A stretch of DNA of 64,000 nucleotides from JALEVB01 sp022768265 (GTDB lineage Bacteria > Bacillota_I > Bacilli_A > Erysipelotrichales > Erysipelotrichaceae), in NCBI GenBank assembly GCA_034168985.1, contig JAXFJE010000022.1, forward strand, positions 79,165 through 143,164, given 5' to 3'. Below the pieces are notes generated by a model. That model ran no database searches. It saw only the letters and a list, made by a program, of their open reading frames with translations, and was not told the DNA's origin. Numbering within the stretch: the stretch's first letter is position 1; the number at the start of each line of letters is the position of its first letter. Of this stretch, positions 10,141 through 18,877 are shown piece by piece. The position numbers were made by a program, and so were the translations under genes.

Positions 10141-10844
10141 GTACGAAGCGTTAACCTGAAAATCAAAGTGATAGGAAGGTTTATTAGAAAACTATATTTT
10201 CGAACATGGAAATGATAGGGCAACGCCTTGAAGCCATGTCGCTAAGAGTTCCCACATGCGTTAGTTAATACCATGAACTAGGGTATGAAGTTGGGTAAAA
10301 CAGCAGACCTTGAGCCTAAGTCTAATAGATATGGCTTATCATGCTGCGTCGCGTCGTTAAGATTTATATGATTAGCATGTATCAATAATGATACTGACAA
10401 ACTTTCGAAAGTACGGCTCCTTAGTTTTTGGGTGATCGAAAGATCTAGTTGATCAATGAGGTAAAGTAAGGTTTGATTTATTGAAATACCTTAACATGTC
10501 AAGGGCATGTTCAAATTGATCGGGGTCAAAGAAAGGATCTAAGTAAATCGATGATAGAAAATATGGAACGCTGAAAGTTGTGAGCGTTAATTATCCATGG
10601 TAGATGCATTTAACGTAATGATCGGGGAAGCAATGAAAGATCATGCATCACAATGAGAGCAAGGGCACGACCGTTGAAATCTTTGTAATGAAGAGGGAGG
10701 AACAGCCCTTAGTCAATTGGCTAAAATAAGCTGTTAGTTTATCTTAGCGAGTTGATGGAACGCCGTATGAATTGGAAACTTTCATGTACGGTGTGGACCG
10801 GGGGAAAAGATGGCGCACTTAAGCAAGATCTTACCTATCGGTAT
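10141..10844 (+). mobile_element. Group II intron without an encoded protein, inserted in dnaE
   Basis: A 704-nt non-coding insertion with boundaries set by protein continuity. It begins GTACG (variant of GUGYG) and ends in AT (consensus AY). A domain V hairpin lies at 10760-10794, with a CGC triad, a GGAAAC cap and a 2-nt bulge. A domain VI-like stem (AAGAT with ATCTT, about 10806-10832) precedes the 3' end. TGATTT (10474-10479) sits in a hairpin loop and is complementary to the last six exon bases AAATCA (EBS1/IBS1). TTTTTGG (10425-10431) can pair with CCAAGAA (10127-10133) as EBS2/IBS2. Domain IV is a short hairpin (10701-10735) with no reverse transcriptase, so splicing would need a maturase from elsewhere. 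Confidence 0.92.
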
Positions 10845-11956
10845 TGCAAGTAGCCCAAAAAATGGCCAACTTCAGCTTAGGGAAGGCCGATATCCTTCGT
10901 AAGGCCATGGCCAAAAAACAAGTTAAGTTGCTAGTAGAAATGGAAAAAGCCTTTATCGAAGGCTGTATAAAAAATGGTCATGATGAAAAATTAGCTCAGG
11001 AAATTTATGATTTGATCAAAAAGTTTGCAGGTTATGGTTTTAATAAAGCTCATAGCATAGCTTATGGTCTTTTAGCTTATCAGATGGCCTATCTTAAAGC
11101 TAATTATCCATTGCCTTTCTATGTCAATCTTTTAAATGGCAGCTTAGGAAATCAAAAAAAGACTAGCGAATATGTTGATGAATGTCGCAAAAAAAATATT
11201 GGCTTGCTATATCCTAGTGTTTTATATCCAAGTGAAAGCTTTGAAATAGAAAAAGATATGATTCGTTTTCCAATCAGTGCGATCAAAGGGATTCCTAGCA
11301 TGATAGCTAAAAGCATTGCCAATGAAAAAGCAAAAAATAGTTTCAAAGATTTTTTTGATTTTGTTGCAAGAATGTCTTTATATAAGTTAAATCAAAAGCA
11401 ATTTGAAGCCTTGATCGATGCTGGTGCTTTAGATGATTTTGGGATCAATCGTACCACGATGCGCAATAGCTTACAAGATGCGCTTAGTTATAGCGATTTG
11501 ATCAAAGTTGAAGTGCAAGGACAGATTCAGATCGATCTTGATTTGATATCACCACCGATGATCCAACGTTTCAAAGATGATAAATTTGAGATTGCAAAAA
11601 AAGAAAAAGAAGCATTAGGTTTAAATTTAGGCAGCAATCCGATCGTAGAAATCAAAAAGATGTATAATATCAATGTATATCCTTTGAGCAAATTAAAAGA
11701 TGCTACTTATATCAATAAAGGCTTTGCCCAAGTGGTCAAAGTTAAGCAACATCGCACCAAAACCGGTAAATTGATGGCCTTTGTCGTGGTTAGTGATGAA
11801 ACAAGCTTTATGGATCTAGTAGTAATGCCAAAACTATATGCGATCGCTATGAATTATCTAGCTAATGGTAATTATTTGTTTTTTAGCGGAAAAAAAGATG
11901 GCGAAGATTCATGTTTAGTTGATAAAATAGAATTATTTAACAAGGAGGTTATATGA
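10845..11956 (+). CDS. dnaE: DNA polymerase III subunit alpha, exon 2
   Basis: Encodes the last 370 residues of DnaE: fingers (MANFSLGKADILRKAMAKK and FAGYGFNKAHSIAYGLLAYQMAYLKANYP), the helix-hairpin-helix region and a C-terminal OB-fold (near RTKTGKLMAFVVVSDET). A TTG at 10844 could be read as a start but it straddles the splice site and has no RBS. The phase-1 junction gives ATG from A of exon 1 and TG of exon 2. The stop overlaps the ATG of the response regulator in an ATGA, which suggests coupling. Confidence 0.95.
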
Positions 11957-12621
11957 CAAGATTATTGATCGTAGATGATGAACTAAAAATTAGAGAAGTA
12001 GTAAAAGAGTATGGAATCTTAAATGGCTATGATATTGATGAAGCAAGCGATGGCATGGAAGCTTTAGAGATGGTTCGTCAAAATGATTATGACTGTATCA
12101 TTTTGGATGTCATGATGCCTCGTTTGGATGGCTTTAGTGCTTGTAAGCAGATCAAAGCTATTAAAAATGTTCCTGTTTTGATGCTTAGCGCTCGTCAAGA
12201 AGAATATGATAAATTATTTGGTTTTGAACTAGGGGTCGATGACTATGTGGTCAAGCCATTTTCACCTAAAGAGCTAATGGCTAGGATCAAGGTAATCGTC
12301 GATCGTCAGCGCAAGCAGATGGTCAAAAAGAATAAATTGATCATCAAAGGTCTAGAAATAGATTTTGATGGCAGAAGCGTCAGTGTCGATGGCAAAAAAG
12401 CTAATTTGACGCCCAAAGAAATAGAATTGCTTTTTTATATGGCCAAAAATAAAAATATTGCTTTATCTCGCGAAAAGCTATTGGAAGAAGTTTGGAAAAA
12501 TGATTATTTTGGTGAAGATCGTACGGTAGATACCCACATCAAGATGTTACGGCATAATTTAGGGGCCTATCGTGATCTGATCGTAACAGTAAGAGGAATG
12601 GGATATAAATTTGAAGCGTAA
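11953..12621 (+). CDS. OmpR/PhoB-family response regulator
   Basis: A 222-aa DNA-binding response regulator. The receiver domain has the acidic pair DDE at residues 8-10, the phospho-acceptor Asp in CIILDVMMPRLDG, and the conserved Lys in YVVKPFS. The C-terminal winged helix carries LTPKEIELLFYMAKN and the recognition region DRTVDTHIKMLRHNLG. A good RBS (AAGGAGG) lies before ATG 11953. Its start overlaps dnaE's stop and its end overlaps the histidine kinase. The stimulus cannot be told from sequence. Confidence 0.93.
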   Translation: MTRLLIVDDELKIREVVKEYGILNGYDIDEASDGMEALEMVRQNDYDCIILDVMMPRLDGFSACKQIKAIKNVPVLMLSARQEEYDKLFGFELGVDDYVVKPFSPKELMARIKVIVDRQRKQMVKKNKLIIKGLEIDFDGRSVSVDGKKANLTPKEIELLFYMAKNKNIALSREKLLEEVWKNDYFGEDRTVDTHIKMLRHNLGAYRDLIVTVRGMGYKFEA

Positions 12622-14053
12622 TTTTATCAAGGGGTTAAAGTTTAATGTATGGTTGCAATTCTTTCTGGTTGCTTTAGGTGTGGTTTTGATCATGGGAATC
12701 CTGCAATTTTCATTGATCAAACCATACTTTCGTGATAATAAGGTACAATCAGTCAAAGCCTTAAGCGTAACCATGGAACAGATGATCTTGGAGGATAAAG
12801 CTTTCAGCAAAGCCTTGCAAATGATCGTAGATAATAATTTATGTGCGATGATCGTTAATAAAGAAGGAAAGGTCATTTATTCGGGAGATAGTTTAGGAGC
12901 TAGCTGTGCATTTAATCAAAATGTTACCATCGATGATTTTTCTTTTGTACCTAATCAACAAGCTATCGTCTTAAATGATCTGACCAATAATAACAATGGT
13001 GAATTAAATATGACCTTGACCAATACCAAGACCCAGCAAGAAATGATCATCTATGGTAAATTGATCAAGGATAATTTGAGTGACTATTACTTATATATCA
13101 ATAGTCCATTAGAACCGTATGATTCATTGATTGCCTTTTTCATCAATCAGTATTTATTTTACATGTTGATCATCGTGATCATTTCTATTGTCTTAGCAAC
13201 CTTTTTGTCAAATAAGCTTACCAAACCGATCGTTAATATGAAAAAAAGTGCTGATATCTTAGCAACAGGTAATTATGATGTCCATTTTAACAATAGCTAT
13301 TATAATGAGCTAAATGATCTGGCCAATACTTTGAATGATGCGACCAGTAAATTATCGAAAGTTGATGAATTACGTAAAGATCTGATCGCCAATGTCTCTC
13401 ATGATATCAAAACGCCTTTGACGATGATCAAAGCATATGCGGAGATGATCATTGATATTAGTGGTGATAATAAAGTTAAACGTGAAGAGCATCTTAATGT
13501 CATCATCAATGAGGCCGATTATCTAGATCATTTGGTCAGTGATATGAGCGAGCTTAGCAAGCTGCAATCAGGAAATTATATTTTACAACAGGCAAATTTT
13601 GATATCGTCAAGATCATCAAAGAGATAATCAATATCTATCAGGTATTAATCGATGATCAGCATATCGATTATAAATATATCGGGGATGAAAGCGTCATCG
13701 TGTTTGCAGATGAGATCAAGATCAAACAGGTCATTCAAAATTTTATTTCTAATGCAATCAAATATACTGAAAATGGGGCTAAATTGATCGTTAAGGTCAT
13801 CAAGCTTGATGATGCGATCAGGGTCGAGGTCATCGATAATGGTCAAGGTATCAAACAGGAAGATCTTCCATATATCTGGGATCGCTATTATAAGATCGAT
13901 AAATCTTTTAGAAGAAAACAACAATCCAGTGGCTTAGGTCTAGCAATCGTCAAAGCCATCTTAGATGCCCATGATGCTAGTTATGGGGTCATTAGTGAAG
14001 AAGGGAAAGGCTCATGTTTCTATTTTGAGCTGGTACAAGAAAATGTCTTTTGA
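12611..14053 (+). CDS. Sensor histidine kinase (HAMP, HisKA, HATPase)
   Basis: A 480-aa membrane sensor paired with the regulator upstream. It has a transmembrane helix near residues 12-34, an extracytoplasmic sensing region of about 135 residues, and a second helix near 172-198. A HAMP domain follows. The H-box is VSHDIKTPLTMIKAYAEMI, and the N, G1 and G2 boxes are NFISNAIKYTENG, VIDNGQGI and SSGLGLAIVKAI. The start is TTG 12611, 11 bp inside the regulator gene; the RBS (AGAGGA) is 13 nt away, so the exact start is uncertain. It overlaps the methyltransferase gene at its 3' end. Confidence 0.92.
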   Translation: MKRNFIKGLKFNVWLQFFLVALGVVLIMGILQFSLIKPYFRDNKVQSVKALSVTMEQMILEDKAFSKALQMIVDNNLCAMIVNKEGKVIYSGDSLGASCAFNQNVTIDDFSFVPNQQAIVLNDLTNNNNGELNMTLTNTKTQQEMIIYGKLIKDNLSDYYLYINSPLEPYDSLIAFFINQYLFYMLIIVIISIVLATFLSNKLTKPIVNMKKSADILATGNYDVHFNNSYYNELNDLANTLNDATSKLSKVDELRKDLIANVSHDIKTPLTMIKAYAEMIIDISGDNKVKREEHLNVIINEADYLDHLVSDMSELSKLQSGNYILQQANFDIVKIIKEIINIYQVLIDDQHIDYKYIGDESVIVFADEIKIKQVIQNFISNAIKYTENGAKLIVKVIKLDDAIRVEVIDNGQGIKQEDLPYIWDRYYKIDKSFRRKQQSSGLGLAIVKAILDAHDASYGVISEEGKGSCFYFELVQENVF

Positions 14054-14687
14054 TTATTTACCGGGAACCAATATTTATCTGAAGCAACGCCAAGATATGT
14101 TTAGGATCAATACCGATACGCATCTTTTAGGAAAATTCATGGAAATCAATAAAAAGGATCGCGTGTTAGATATTGGCTGTAATAACGGGGCCTTATTACT
14201 ATATGCTAGTCAATATGCTCAACAATTAGTGGGCATCGATATCTTAAATGAAGCTATCGAATTGGCCAAAGAAAATTTAGCTATGAATAAAGTGGAAGCA
14301 CGATTGTATAATATCAAGGCTCAAGATTTTAATGATGAACCTTTTGATAAGATCATCTGTAATCCGCCTTATTTTAATACCAAAGACAATGGAAATAAAA
14401 ATAGTAATTATTTTTTAGAAGTTGCTAGACATGATCGTTATCTGCCTTTAGATGAACTTTTTGCCTGTTATAAACGTTTGCTTAAAGATAATGGTACGGT
14501 CTATATGGTACATCGTCCTAGTTATCTTGCGATGATCTTAGATGTTGCAAAGAATTATAAATTCAAATGTATCAGGATGAAGATGATTTATGATCAAAAT
14601 AAACAAGAAGCCGTCAGTGTTTTACTAGCTTTTAAAATCGGTAAGACAGATTTGATCAAGGTTGAAAAAGATGAGATCATTCGCTAA
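14043..14687 (+). CDS. TrmN6/YfiC-like adenine-N6 methyltransferase
   Basis: SAM-dependent methyltransferase of the tRNA1(Val) adenine-37 N6 family. It has the SAM motif VLDIGCNNGALLLY near residue 40 and the catalytic NPPYF motif typical of N6-adenine enzymes. The start at ATG 14043 gives the usual N-terminus (MSFDYLPGTNIYLKQRQDMFRI), while the open frame extends upstream without support. The start overlaps the kinase's stop by 11 bp, so it belongs to the dnaE-regulator-kinase run. The substrate is inferred from the family. Confidence 0.85.
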   Translation: MSFDYLPGTNIYLKQRQDMFRINTDTHLLGKFMEINKKDRVLDIGCNNGALLLYASQYAQQLVGIDILNEAIELAKENLAMNKVEARLYNIKAQDFNDEPFDKIICNPPYFNTKDNGNKNSNYFLEVARHDRYLPLDELFACYKRLLKDNGTVYMVHRPSYLAMILDVAKNYKFKCIRMKMIYDQNKQEAVSVLLAFKIGKTDLIKVEKDEIIR

Positions 14688-14754
14688 GCAAAAGGATTTT
14701 TAGCGCAAGATAAATATATAAGTGTGGGTTTTAAGGCTTAATATAAAATATTTA

Positions 14755-14783
14755 TTGACAGTGAAAATGCGCTTTGTTATAAT
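14755..14783 (+). promoter_or_regulatory. Consensus sigma-A promoter for the rplU operon
   Basis: TTGACA (14755-14760), a 17-nt spacer and TATAAT (14778-14783) form a perfect consensus promoter, as expected for a ribosomal protein operon. Confidence 0.9.
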
Positions 14784-14789
14784 CTCTAT

Positions 14790-14890
14790 GTTATTAGCCC
14801 TCTAGGGTCTATAACCGCTCAAAAAAGGTTTAAGTATAGCAATATCACCTTTATTTGGCGCGTCTTAAGATAAATGAAATAGGAGGTGCA
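14790..14890 (+). promoter_or_regulatory. Probable ribosomal protein L21 leader
   Basis: About 100 nt of structured, non-coding leader separate the consensus promoter from the rplU RBS (AGGAGG at 14881-14886). Position and length match the L21 leader found ahead of rplU in Bacillota. I cannot run a covariance model, so the family assignment is an inference. Confidence 0.6.
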
Positions 14891-14893
14891 AGA

Positions 14894-15205
14894 ATGTACG
14901 CAATTATCGAAACAGGCGGTAAGCAATTACGTGTAGAAGAAGGAGCAGTTATCTACGTTGAAAAATTAGAAGCAAATGTAGGTGATGAAGTAGTAATGGA
15001 CAAAGTTGTTTTATGCAATGATGGAACTACTAAAATCGGTACACCATACGTAGAAGGTGCTAAAGTTACTTGTAAAGTTGAAAAACAAGGTAAAGAAAAG
15101 AAAATTACTATTTTCAAATACAAGGCTAAAAAAGGTTCTACTTACCGTAAACAAGGTCACAGACAACCTTATACAAAGCTAACAGTTACTAAAATTGAGG
15201 CTTAA
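14894..15205 (+). CDS. rplU: 50S ribosomal protein L21
   Basis: A 103-aa ribosomal protein that binds 23S rRNA. It starts MYAIIETGGKQLRVEEG and carries the C-terminal basic signature YKAKKGSTYRKQGHRQPYTKL. ATG 14894 is 7 nt from AGGAGGTG; an upstream in-frame extension from 14855 is not supported. It is the first gene of rplU-prp-rpmA. Confidence 0.98.
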   Translation: MYAIIETGGKQLRVEEGAVIYVEKLEANVGDEVVMDKVVLCNDGTTKIGTPYVEGAKVTCKVEKQGKEKKITIFKYKAKKGSTYRKQGHRQPYTKLTVTKIEA

Positions 15206-15210
15206 GAAAA

Positions 15211-15519
15211 ATGATCAAAGTAGATGTTCAAACCAAGGATGATCTAATCATTGGAATGAATGTTAGCGGGCATGCGGAATATGCTGAGCATGGAAATGAT
15301 TTAGTTTGCGCCGGTGTTAGCTGTATCATGTTTGGGCTGTGCAATGCTTTAGATATGTTATGTCAGATCGAAGCAGAAGCCATCAGCAATCATATCGATA
15401 TCAAGATCGATCAACCAAATCGTGATACTCAGCTGATCATGCAAACAGCGCTGATCCAATTACAAACAATGGAACAGCAATTCTCACAATTTATTAGAAT
15501 AAAGATACAGGAGGTGTGA
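15211..15519 (+). CDS. prp: Ribosomal-processing cysteine protease Prp (YsxB)
   Basis: Removes the N-terminal extension of ribosomal protein L27. The catalytic His21 lies in SGHAEYA and Cys33 in DLVCAGVS, both in family positions. The length of 102 aa is typical. It sits between rplU and rpmA, 5 bp after rplU and 3 bp before rpmA. The next gene encodes an L27 with the matching cleavage site, which supports the function. Confidence 0.95.
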   Translation: MIKVDVQTKDDLIIGMNVSGHAEYAEHGNDLVCAGVSCIMFGLCNALDMLCQIEAEAISNHIDIKIDQPNRDTQLIMQTALIQLQTMEQQFSQFIRIKIQEV

Positions 15520-15522
15520 TCC

Positions 15523-15807
15523 ATGAAGTTTTTATTAAATATTCAATTCTTTGCATCTAAAAAGGGAGTTGGTTCTACCAAGAACGGACGTGATTCTCAT
15601 TCAAAACGCTTAGGAGCAAAAAAAGCTGATGGTGAATTTGCAAGTGCTGGTTCTATCATCTATCGTCAACGTGGTACAAAAATTCATCCAGGTTTAAATG
15701 TAGGTCGTGGTGGCGATGATACATTATTCGCAATGGTTGATGGTATCGTTAAATTTGAACGTTTAGGTAAAGATAAGAAAAAAGTTTCAGTATATCCACA
15801 AGCTTAA
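15523..15807 (+). CDS. rpmA: 50S ribosomal protein L27 with cleavable N-terminus
   Basis: A 94-aa ribosomal protein near the peptidyl transferase centre. The body has the conserved ASKKGVGSTKNGRDSHSKRLG and IIYRQRGTKIHPG. The first ten residues MKFLLNIQFF form the extension seen in Bacillota; cleavage by Prp after FF would leave ASKKG as the mature start. A strong RBS (GGAGGTG) precedes ATG 15523. Confidence 0.98.
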   Translation: MKFLLNIQFFASKKGVGSTKNGRDSHSKRLGAKKADGEFASAGSIIYRQRGTKIHPGLNVGRGGDDTLFAMVDGIVKFERLGKDKKKVSVYPQA

Positions 15808-15813
15808 TTTTAG

Positions 15814-15840
15814 TCCCCAGGTTTTTTGGGGATTTTTTTT
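15814..15840 (+). terminator. Terminator after rpmA
   Basis: TCCCCA (15814-15819) pairs with TGGGGA (15827-15832), followed by eight T. The obgE RBS starts directly after the T-tract, so read-through would couple the two units. Confidence 0.75.
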
Positions 15841-15851
15841 GGAGGTAAATG

Positions 15852-17132
15852 ATGTTCGTAGATCGCGTAGTAGTAAAATTGAAAGCAGGTAATGGTGGTA
15901 ACGGTATCGTTTCGTTTCGTCGTGAGGCCCATGTACCATTAGGTGGTCCTAATGGTGGAGATGGCGGTAAAGGCGGCAGCATTTATTTTGTGGTCGATAC
16001 CAATAAATCCACCTTGCTAGATTTAAGATATAATAAGAAAATAGTTGCCAAAAATGGTGAAAATGGTAAAAGTAAGAAGATGCATGGCGCTAGTGGCGCT
16101 GATATCTATGTCAAAGTGCCACAAGGTACCATGATCAAAGATGCCAACACTAATGAATTGATCTGTGATCTATGTGAAGCGGATCAAAGTTATGAAGTGT
16201 GTAAAGGTGGTAGAGGTGGTAGAGGAAATTATCACTTTGCCAGCGGTAAGGATAACGCTCCTGAGTATGCGGAACAAGGCACATTAGGTGAAAGCAAAGA
16301 TGTTGTTTTAGAACTTAAGCTATTAGCTGATGTTGGCTTGATTGGTTTTCCTTCGGTTGGCAAATCGACCTTATTATCAGTGGTTTCCAAAGCACGTCCA
16401 GAAATCGCGGATTATCCTTTTACGACCTTGGTTCCTAATCTTGGGGTCGTACAGGTCAAAGATGGCAGAAGCTTTGTCATGGCTGATCTGCCTGGTTTGA
16501 TCGAAGGAGCTAGCCAAGGAAAAGGACTAGGAATCCAATTTTTAAAACATATAGAAAGATGTCGGGTCTTGGTCCATGTGATCGATATGGGTGCAAATGA
16601 TGGCCGTGATCCATTAGAAGATTATCGCATCATCAATGAAGAACTTAAACAATATCATATGCGTCTAAGTGAAAGACCGCAGATCGTGGTTGCTAATAAG
16701 ATGGACCTAGATGATGCCCAAGCTAATTTGGCACGTTTTAAAGCTAGTTACCCAGATGTCGAAGTTTTTGAAACGATGACCATCATTCATGAAGGAATCG
16801 ATCAATTGTTGTATAAATGTATGGATCTATTAGAAAAGACCCCTTCATTCCCATTAGTTGACGAACAAGAAAAAGAAGAAAGAGTTGTTTATAAATATCG
16901 TCCAAAAGATCCAATCTTTACGATCAGCAATCTAGGTAATGGACAATATCGAGTAAACGGCGATAAGATCGTGCAATTATTTAAAAATACAAATTTTGAT
17001 GACGAAAAACAAGCGCTTAATTTTGCGGTTACCATGAAAAAGATCGGTGTTGATGAAGCACTACGTCAAGCTGGAGCCAAAGATGGTGATGTCATCTTGA
17101 TCGATGATTATCGTTTAGAATTTGTTGAATAG
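15852..17132 (+). CDS. obgE: GTPase ObgE
   Basis: Essential GTPase linked to 50S assembly and stress control. The Gly-rich Obg fold covers residues 1-158 (KAGNGGNGIVSFRREAHVPLGGPNGGDGG). The G domain has GFPSVGKSTL, DLPGLIEGA and NKMDL. The C-terminal OCT domain ends in YRLEFVE. GGAGG (15841-15845) is 3 nt from an ATG at 15849 but 6 nt from that at 15852, so the latter is chosen; it gives the usual MFVDRV start. Confidence 0.97.
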   Translation: MFVDRVVVKLKAGNGGNGIVSFRREAHVPLGGPNGGDGGKGGSIYFVVDTNKSTLLDLRYNKKIVAKNGENGKSKKMHGASGADIYVKVPQGTMIKDANTNELICDLCEADQSYEVCKGGRGGRGNYHFASGKDNAPEYAEQGTLGESKDVVLELKLLADVGLIGFPSVGKSTLLSVVSKARPEIADYPFTTLVPNLGVVQVKDGRSFVMADLPGLIEGASQGKGLGIQFLKHIERCRVLVHVIDMGANDGRDPLEDYRIINEELKQYHMRLSERPQIVVANKMDLDDAQANLARFKASYPDVEVFETMTIIHEGIDQLLYKCMDLLEKTPSFPLVDEQEKEERVVYKYRPKDPIFTISNLGNGQYRVNGDKIVQLFKNTNFDDEKQALNFAVTMKKIGVDEALRQAGAKDGDVILIDDYRLEFVE

Positions 17133-17141
17133 TCATTTTAT

Positions 17142-17172
17142 AAAGCTCTTGTCATTTGACAAGGCTTTTTAA
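17142..17172 (+). terminator. Terminator after obgE
   Basis: AAAGCTCTTGTC pairs with GACAAGGCTTT around an ATTT loop with one bulge, followed by T residues. Confidence 0.8.
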
Positions 17173-17263
17173 TTTAGGTAAAGCTTTCACATTGGTTAAG
17201 ATATAATATAAATGTTATTTATAAACTAGAGGCTTTAAGGTATAATGTTATACGGTGATTAAT

Positions 17264-17848
17264 ATGATAGCATTTATTAAAGGAATTGTTGTTGCAAAAA
17301 ATCTCGATCATATCATCGTAGAAAATAATGGTGTTGGTTATCGAATCTTTTTTGTGCAATTTGATAAGGTCGTAGTAAATCAAGAAGCATGCATATATAC
17401 ATATCAGCATGTTAGAGAAGACGAAATCAGTTTATATGGTTTTTCGAGTCAGCAAGATCACGATTTATTTATTAAGTTGATCAGTGTCAAGGGCTTAGGT
17501 CCTAAAACGGCATTAAACGCATTTAAGATATCTAATGCTGCCAATATCATCAAAGCCATAGAAAATAATGATCTTGCCTATATCAAAAAGTTGCCTGGAG
17601 TGGGAGCAAAGACCGCTAGTCAGATCATTTTAGATCTTAAAGGTAAACTGGTGCAAGATAATCAGCAAGCTAATGATGAAGTATCAGCAGCCATTCAGGA
17701 TGCCATCGATGGCTTAAAAGCTTTAGGATATAAACCAGCAGAAATACAACCAGTGATCAAACAATTAAAAGCGTCTCCAGGTTTATCTAGCGATGAATAT
17801 TTGAAGATGGGCTTACAGTTGATGTTAAAAAGGAAAATAGGAGGTTAG
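17264..17848 (+). CDS. ruvA: Holliday junction branch migration protein RuvA
   Basis: Binds four-way junctions and loads the RuvB helicase. It shows the N-terminal OB-fold (MIAFIKGIVVAKNLDHIIVENNGVGY), tandem helix-hairpin-helix motifs (VKGLGPKTALNAF and LPGVGAKTASQIILDLKGKL), and a C-terminal domain III that binds RuvB. An in-frame GTG lies at 17255, but GGTGA (17254-17258) is well placed for ATG 17264. ruvB begins 1 bp after the stop. Confidence 0.96.
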   Translation: MIAFIKGIVVAKNLDHIIVENNGVGYRIFFVQFDKVVVNQEACIYTYQHVREDEISLYGFSSQQDHDLFIKLISVKGLGPKTALNAFKISNAANIIKAIENNDLAYIKKLPGVGAKTASQIILDLKGKLVQDNQQANDEVSAAIQDAIDGLKALGYKPAEIQPVIKQLKASPGLSSDEYLKMGLQLMLKRKIGG

Positions 17849-17849
17849 G

Positions 17850-18851
17850 ATGACAGATCGTTTATTGAGCTTTGAAAAAAGTAGCATGGATGAAGAAGAG
17901 TCAATTCGTCCAGCGAGCTTGCAGGATTATATTGGTCAAGAAAGCTTGAAGGACAATTTACGCGTTTTTATCAAAGCAGCTTTAAATCGTCAAGAAACCT
18001 TAGATCATGTCTTGCTTTATGGGCCTCCTGGCTTGGGAAAGACCACCTTAGCGATGATCTTGGCTAATGAGATGCATGGTAATATTCGTACCTGCTCAGG
18101 GCCAAGCATTGAAAAAAGTGGGGATCTTGCCGCCATCCTATCTTCATTACAGGCTGGAGATGTCTTGTTTATCGATGAGATCCATCGTTTGCCAAAGGTG
18201 GTGGAAGAAGTTTTATATCCGGCTATGGAAGATTTTTTCATCGATATCGTGGTTGGTAAAGATAGCACTACTAGATCGATCCGTTTGGATCTTCCACCTT
18301 TTACCTTAGTTGGAGCAACCACTAGAGCTGGCGATCTTAGTGCGCCTTTGCGTGATCGCTTTGGTATAGTCAACAAATTAAATTACTATACAAATGAAGA
18401 ACTATCTTCCATTATTTCTCGTAGCGCCAGGGTCTTAGATGTAAAGATCGAAGAACCAGCATTGATGGAATTAGCTAAAAGAAGTCGTGGTACGCCGCGA
18501 ATTGCCAATCGCTTATTGCGACGGGTGCGCGATTTTGCGGAAGTATTGAACGATGGGGTGATATCTAAAGAAATAGCGATGATTGCTTTAGATAAATTGA
18601 ATGTTGATGCGTTAGGTCTTGATGAAGTGGATATCCGTTATTTAAAAGGCATCATCGAGCGCTATCATGGTGGTCCTGTAGGGCTAGAAGCCCTAGCTAG
18701 TGCCATCAGCGAAGAAGCAACGACCTTAGAGGATGTCTATGAACCTTATCTAATTCAGATTGGATTTATCAATCGTACCCCACGCGGACGTATTGCTACC
18801 CCTAAAGCCTATGAGCATCTACGTATCACGCATAATGATCAATTATTTTAA
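17850..18851 (+). CDS. ruvB: Holliday junction branch migration helicase RuvB
   Basis: AAA+ hexameric motor for branch migration. It has Walker A GPPGLGKTT, Walker B FIDEIHRL, sensor 1 GATTRAG, the arginine finger region in LRDRFG, and the C-terminal winged helix ending GFINRTPRGRIATPKAYEHL. It is 333 aa, a normal size. RBS AGGAGG overlaps the ruvA 3' end. Confidence 0.98.
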   Translation: MTDRLLSFEKSSMDEEESIRPASLQDYIGQESLKDNLRVFIKAALNRQETLDHVLLYGPPGLGKTTLAMILANEMHGNIRTCSGPSIEKSGDLAAILSSLQAGDVLFIDEIHRLPKVVEEVLYPAMEDFFIDIVVGKDSTTRSIRLDLPPFTLVGATTRAGDLSAPLRDRFGIVNKLNYYTNEELSSIISRSARVLDVKIEEPALMELAKRSRGTPRIANRLLRRVRDFAEVLNDGVISKEIAMIALDKLNVDALGLDEVDIRYLKGIIERYHGGPVGLEALASAISEEATTLEDVYEPYLIQIGFINRTPRGRIATPKAYEHLRITHNDQLF

Positions 18852-18877
18852 GCTTGGCAATAAGAAGGTGAAACAAG

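Noticed and set aside
10038..10223. Minus-strand 61-aa ORF over the exon 1/intron junction
   Set aside because: No RBS and no recognisable protein; it is a shadow of dnaE.
10141..10844. Intein or insertion sequence in dnaE
   Set aside because: The segment has stops in all useful frames, no transposase, no terminal inverted repeats and no target duplication, while a domain V hairpin is present.
8190..11956. dnaE as a pseudogene with an internal stop
   Set aside because: The break coincides with an insertion bearing group II intron features, and both flanks are free of frameshifts and join exactly in frame.
15749..15982. Minus-strand Pro-rich 77-aa ORF at the rpmA/obgE border
   Set aside because: The Pro runs are the complement of the Gly-rich Obg sequence; it spans a terminator and RBS of real genes.
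18017..18376. Minus-strand 119-aa ORF inside ruvB
   Set aside because: It is the antisense of a conserved AAA+ gene, without RBS or promoter.
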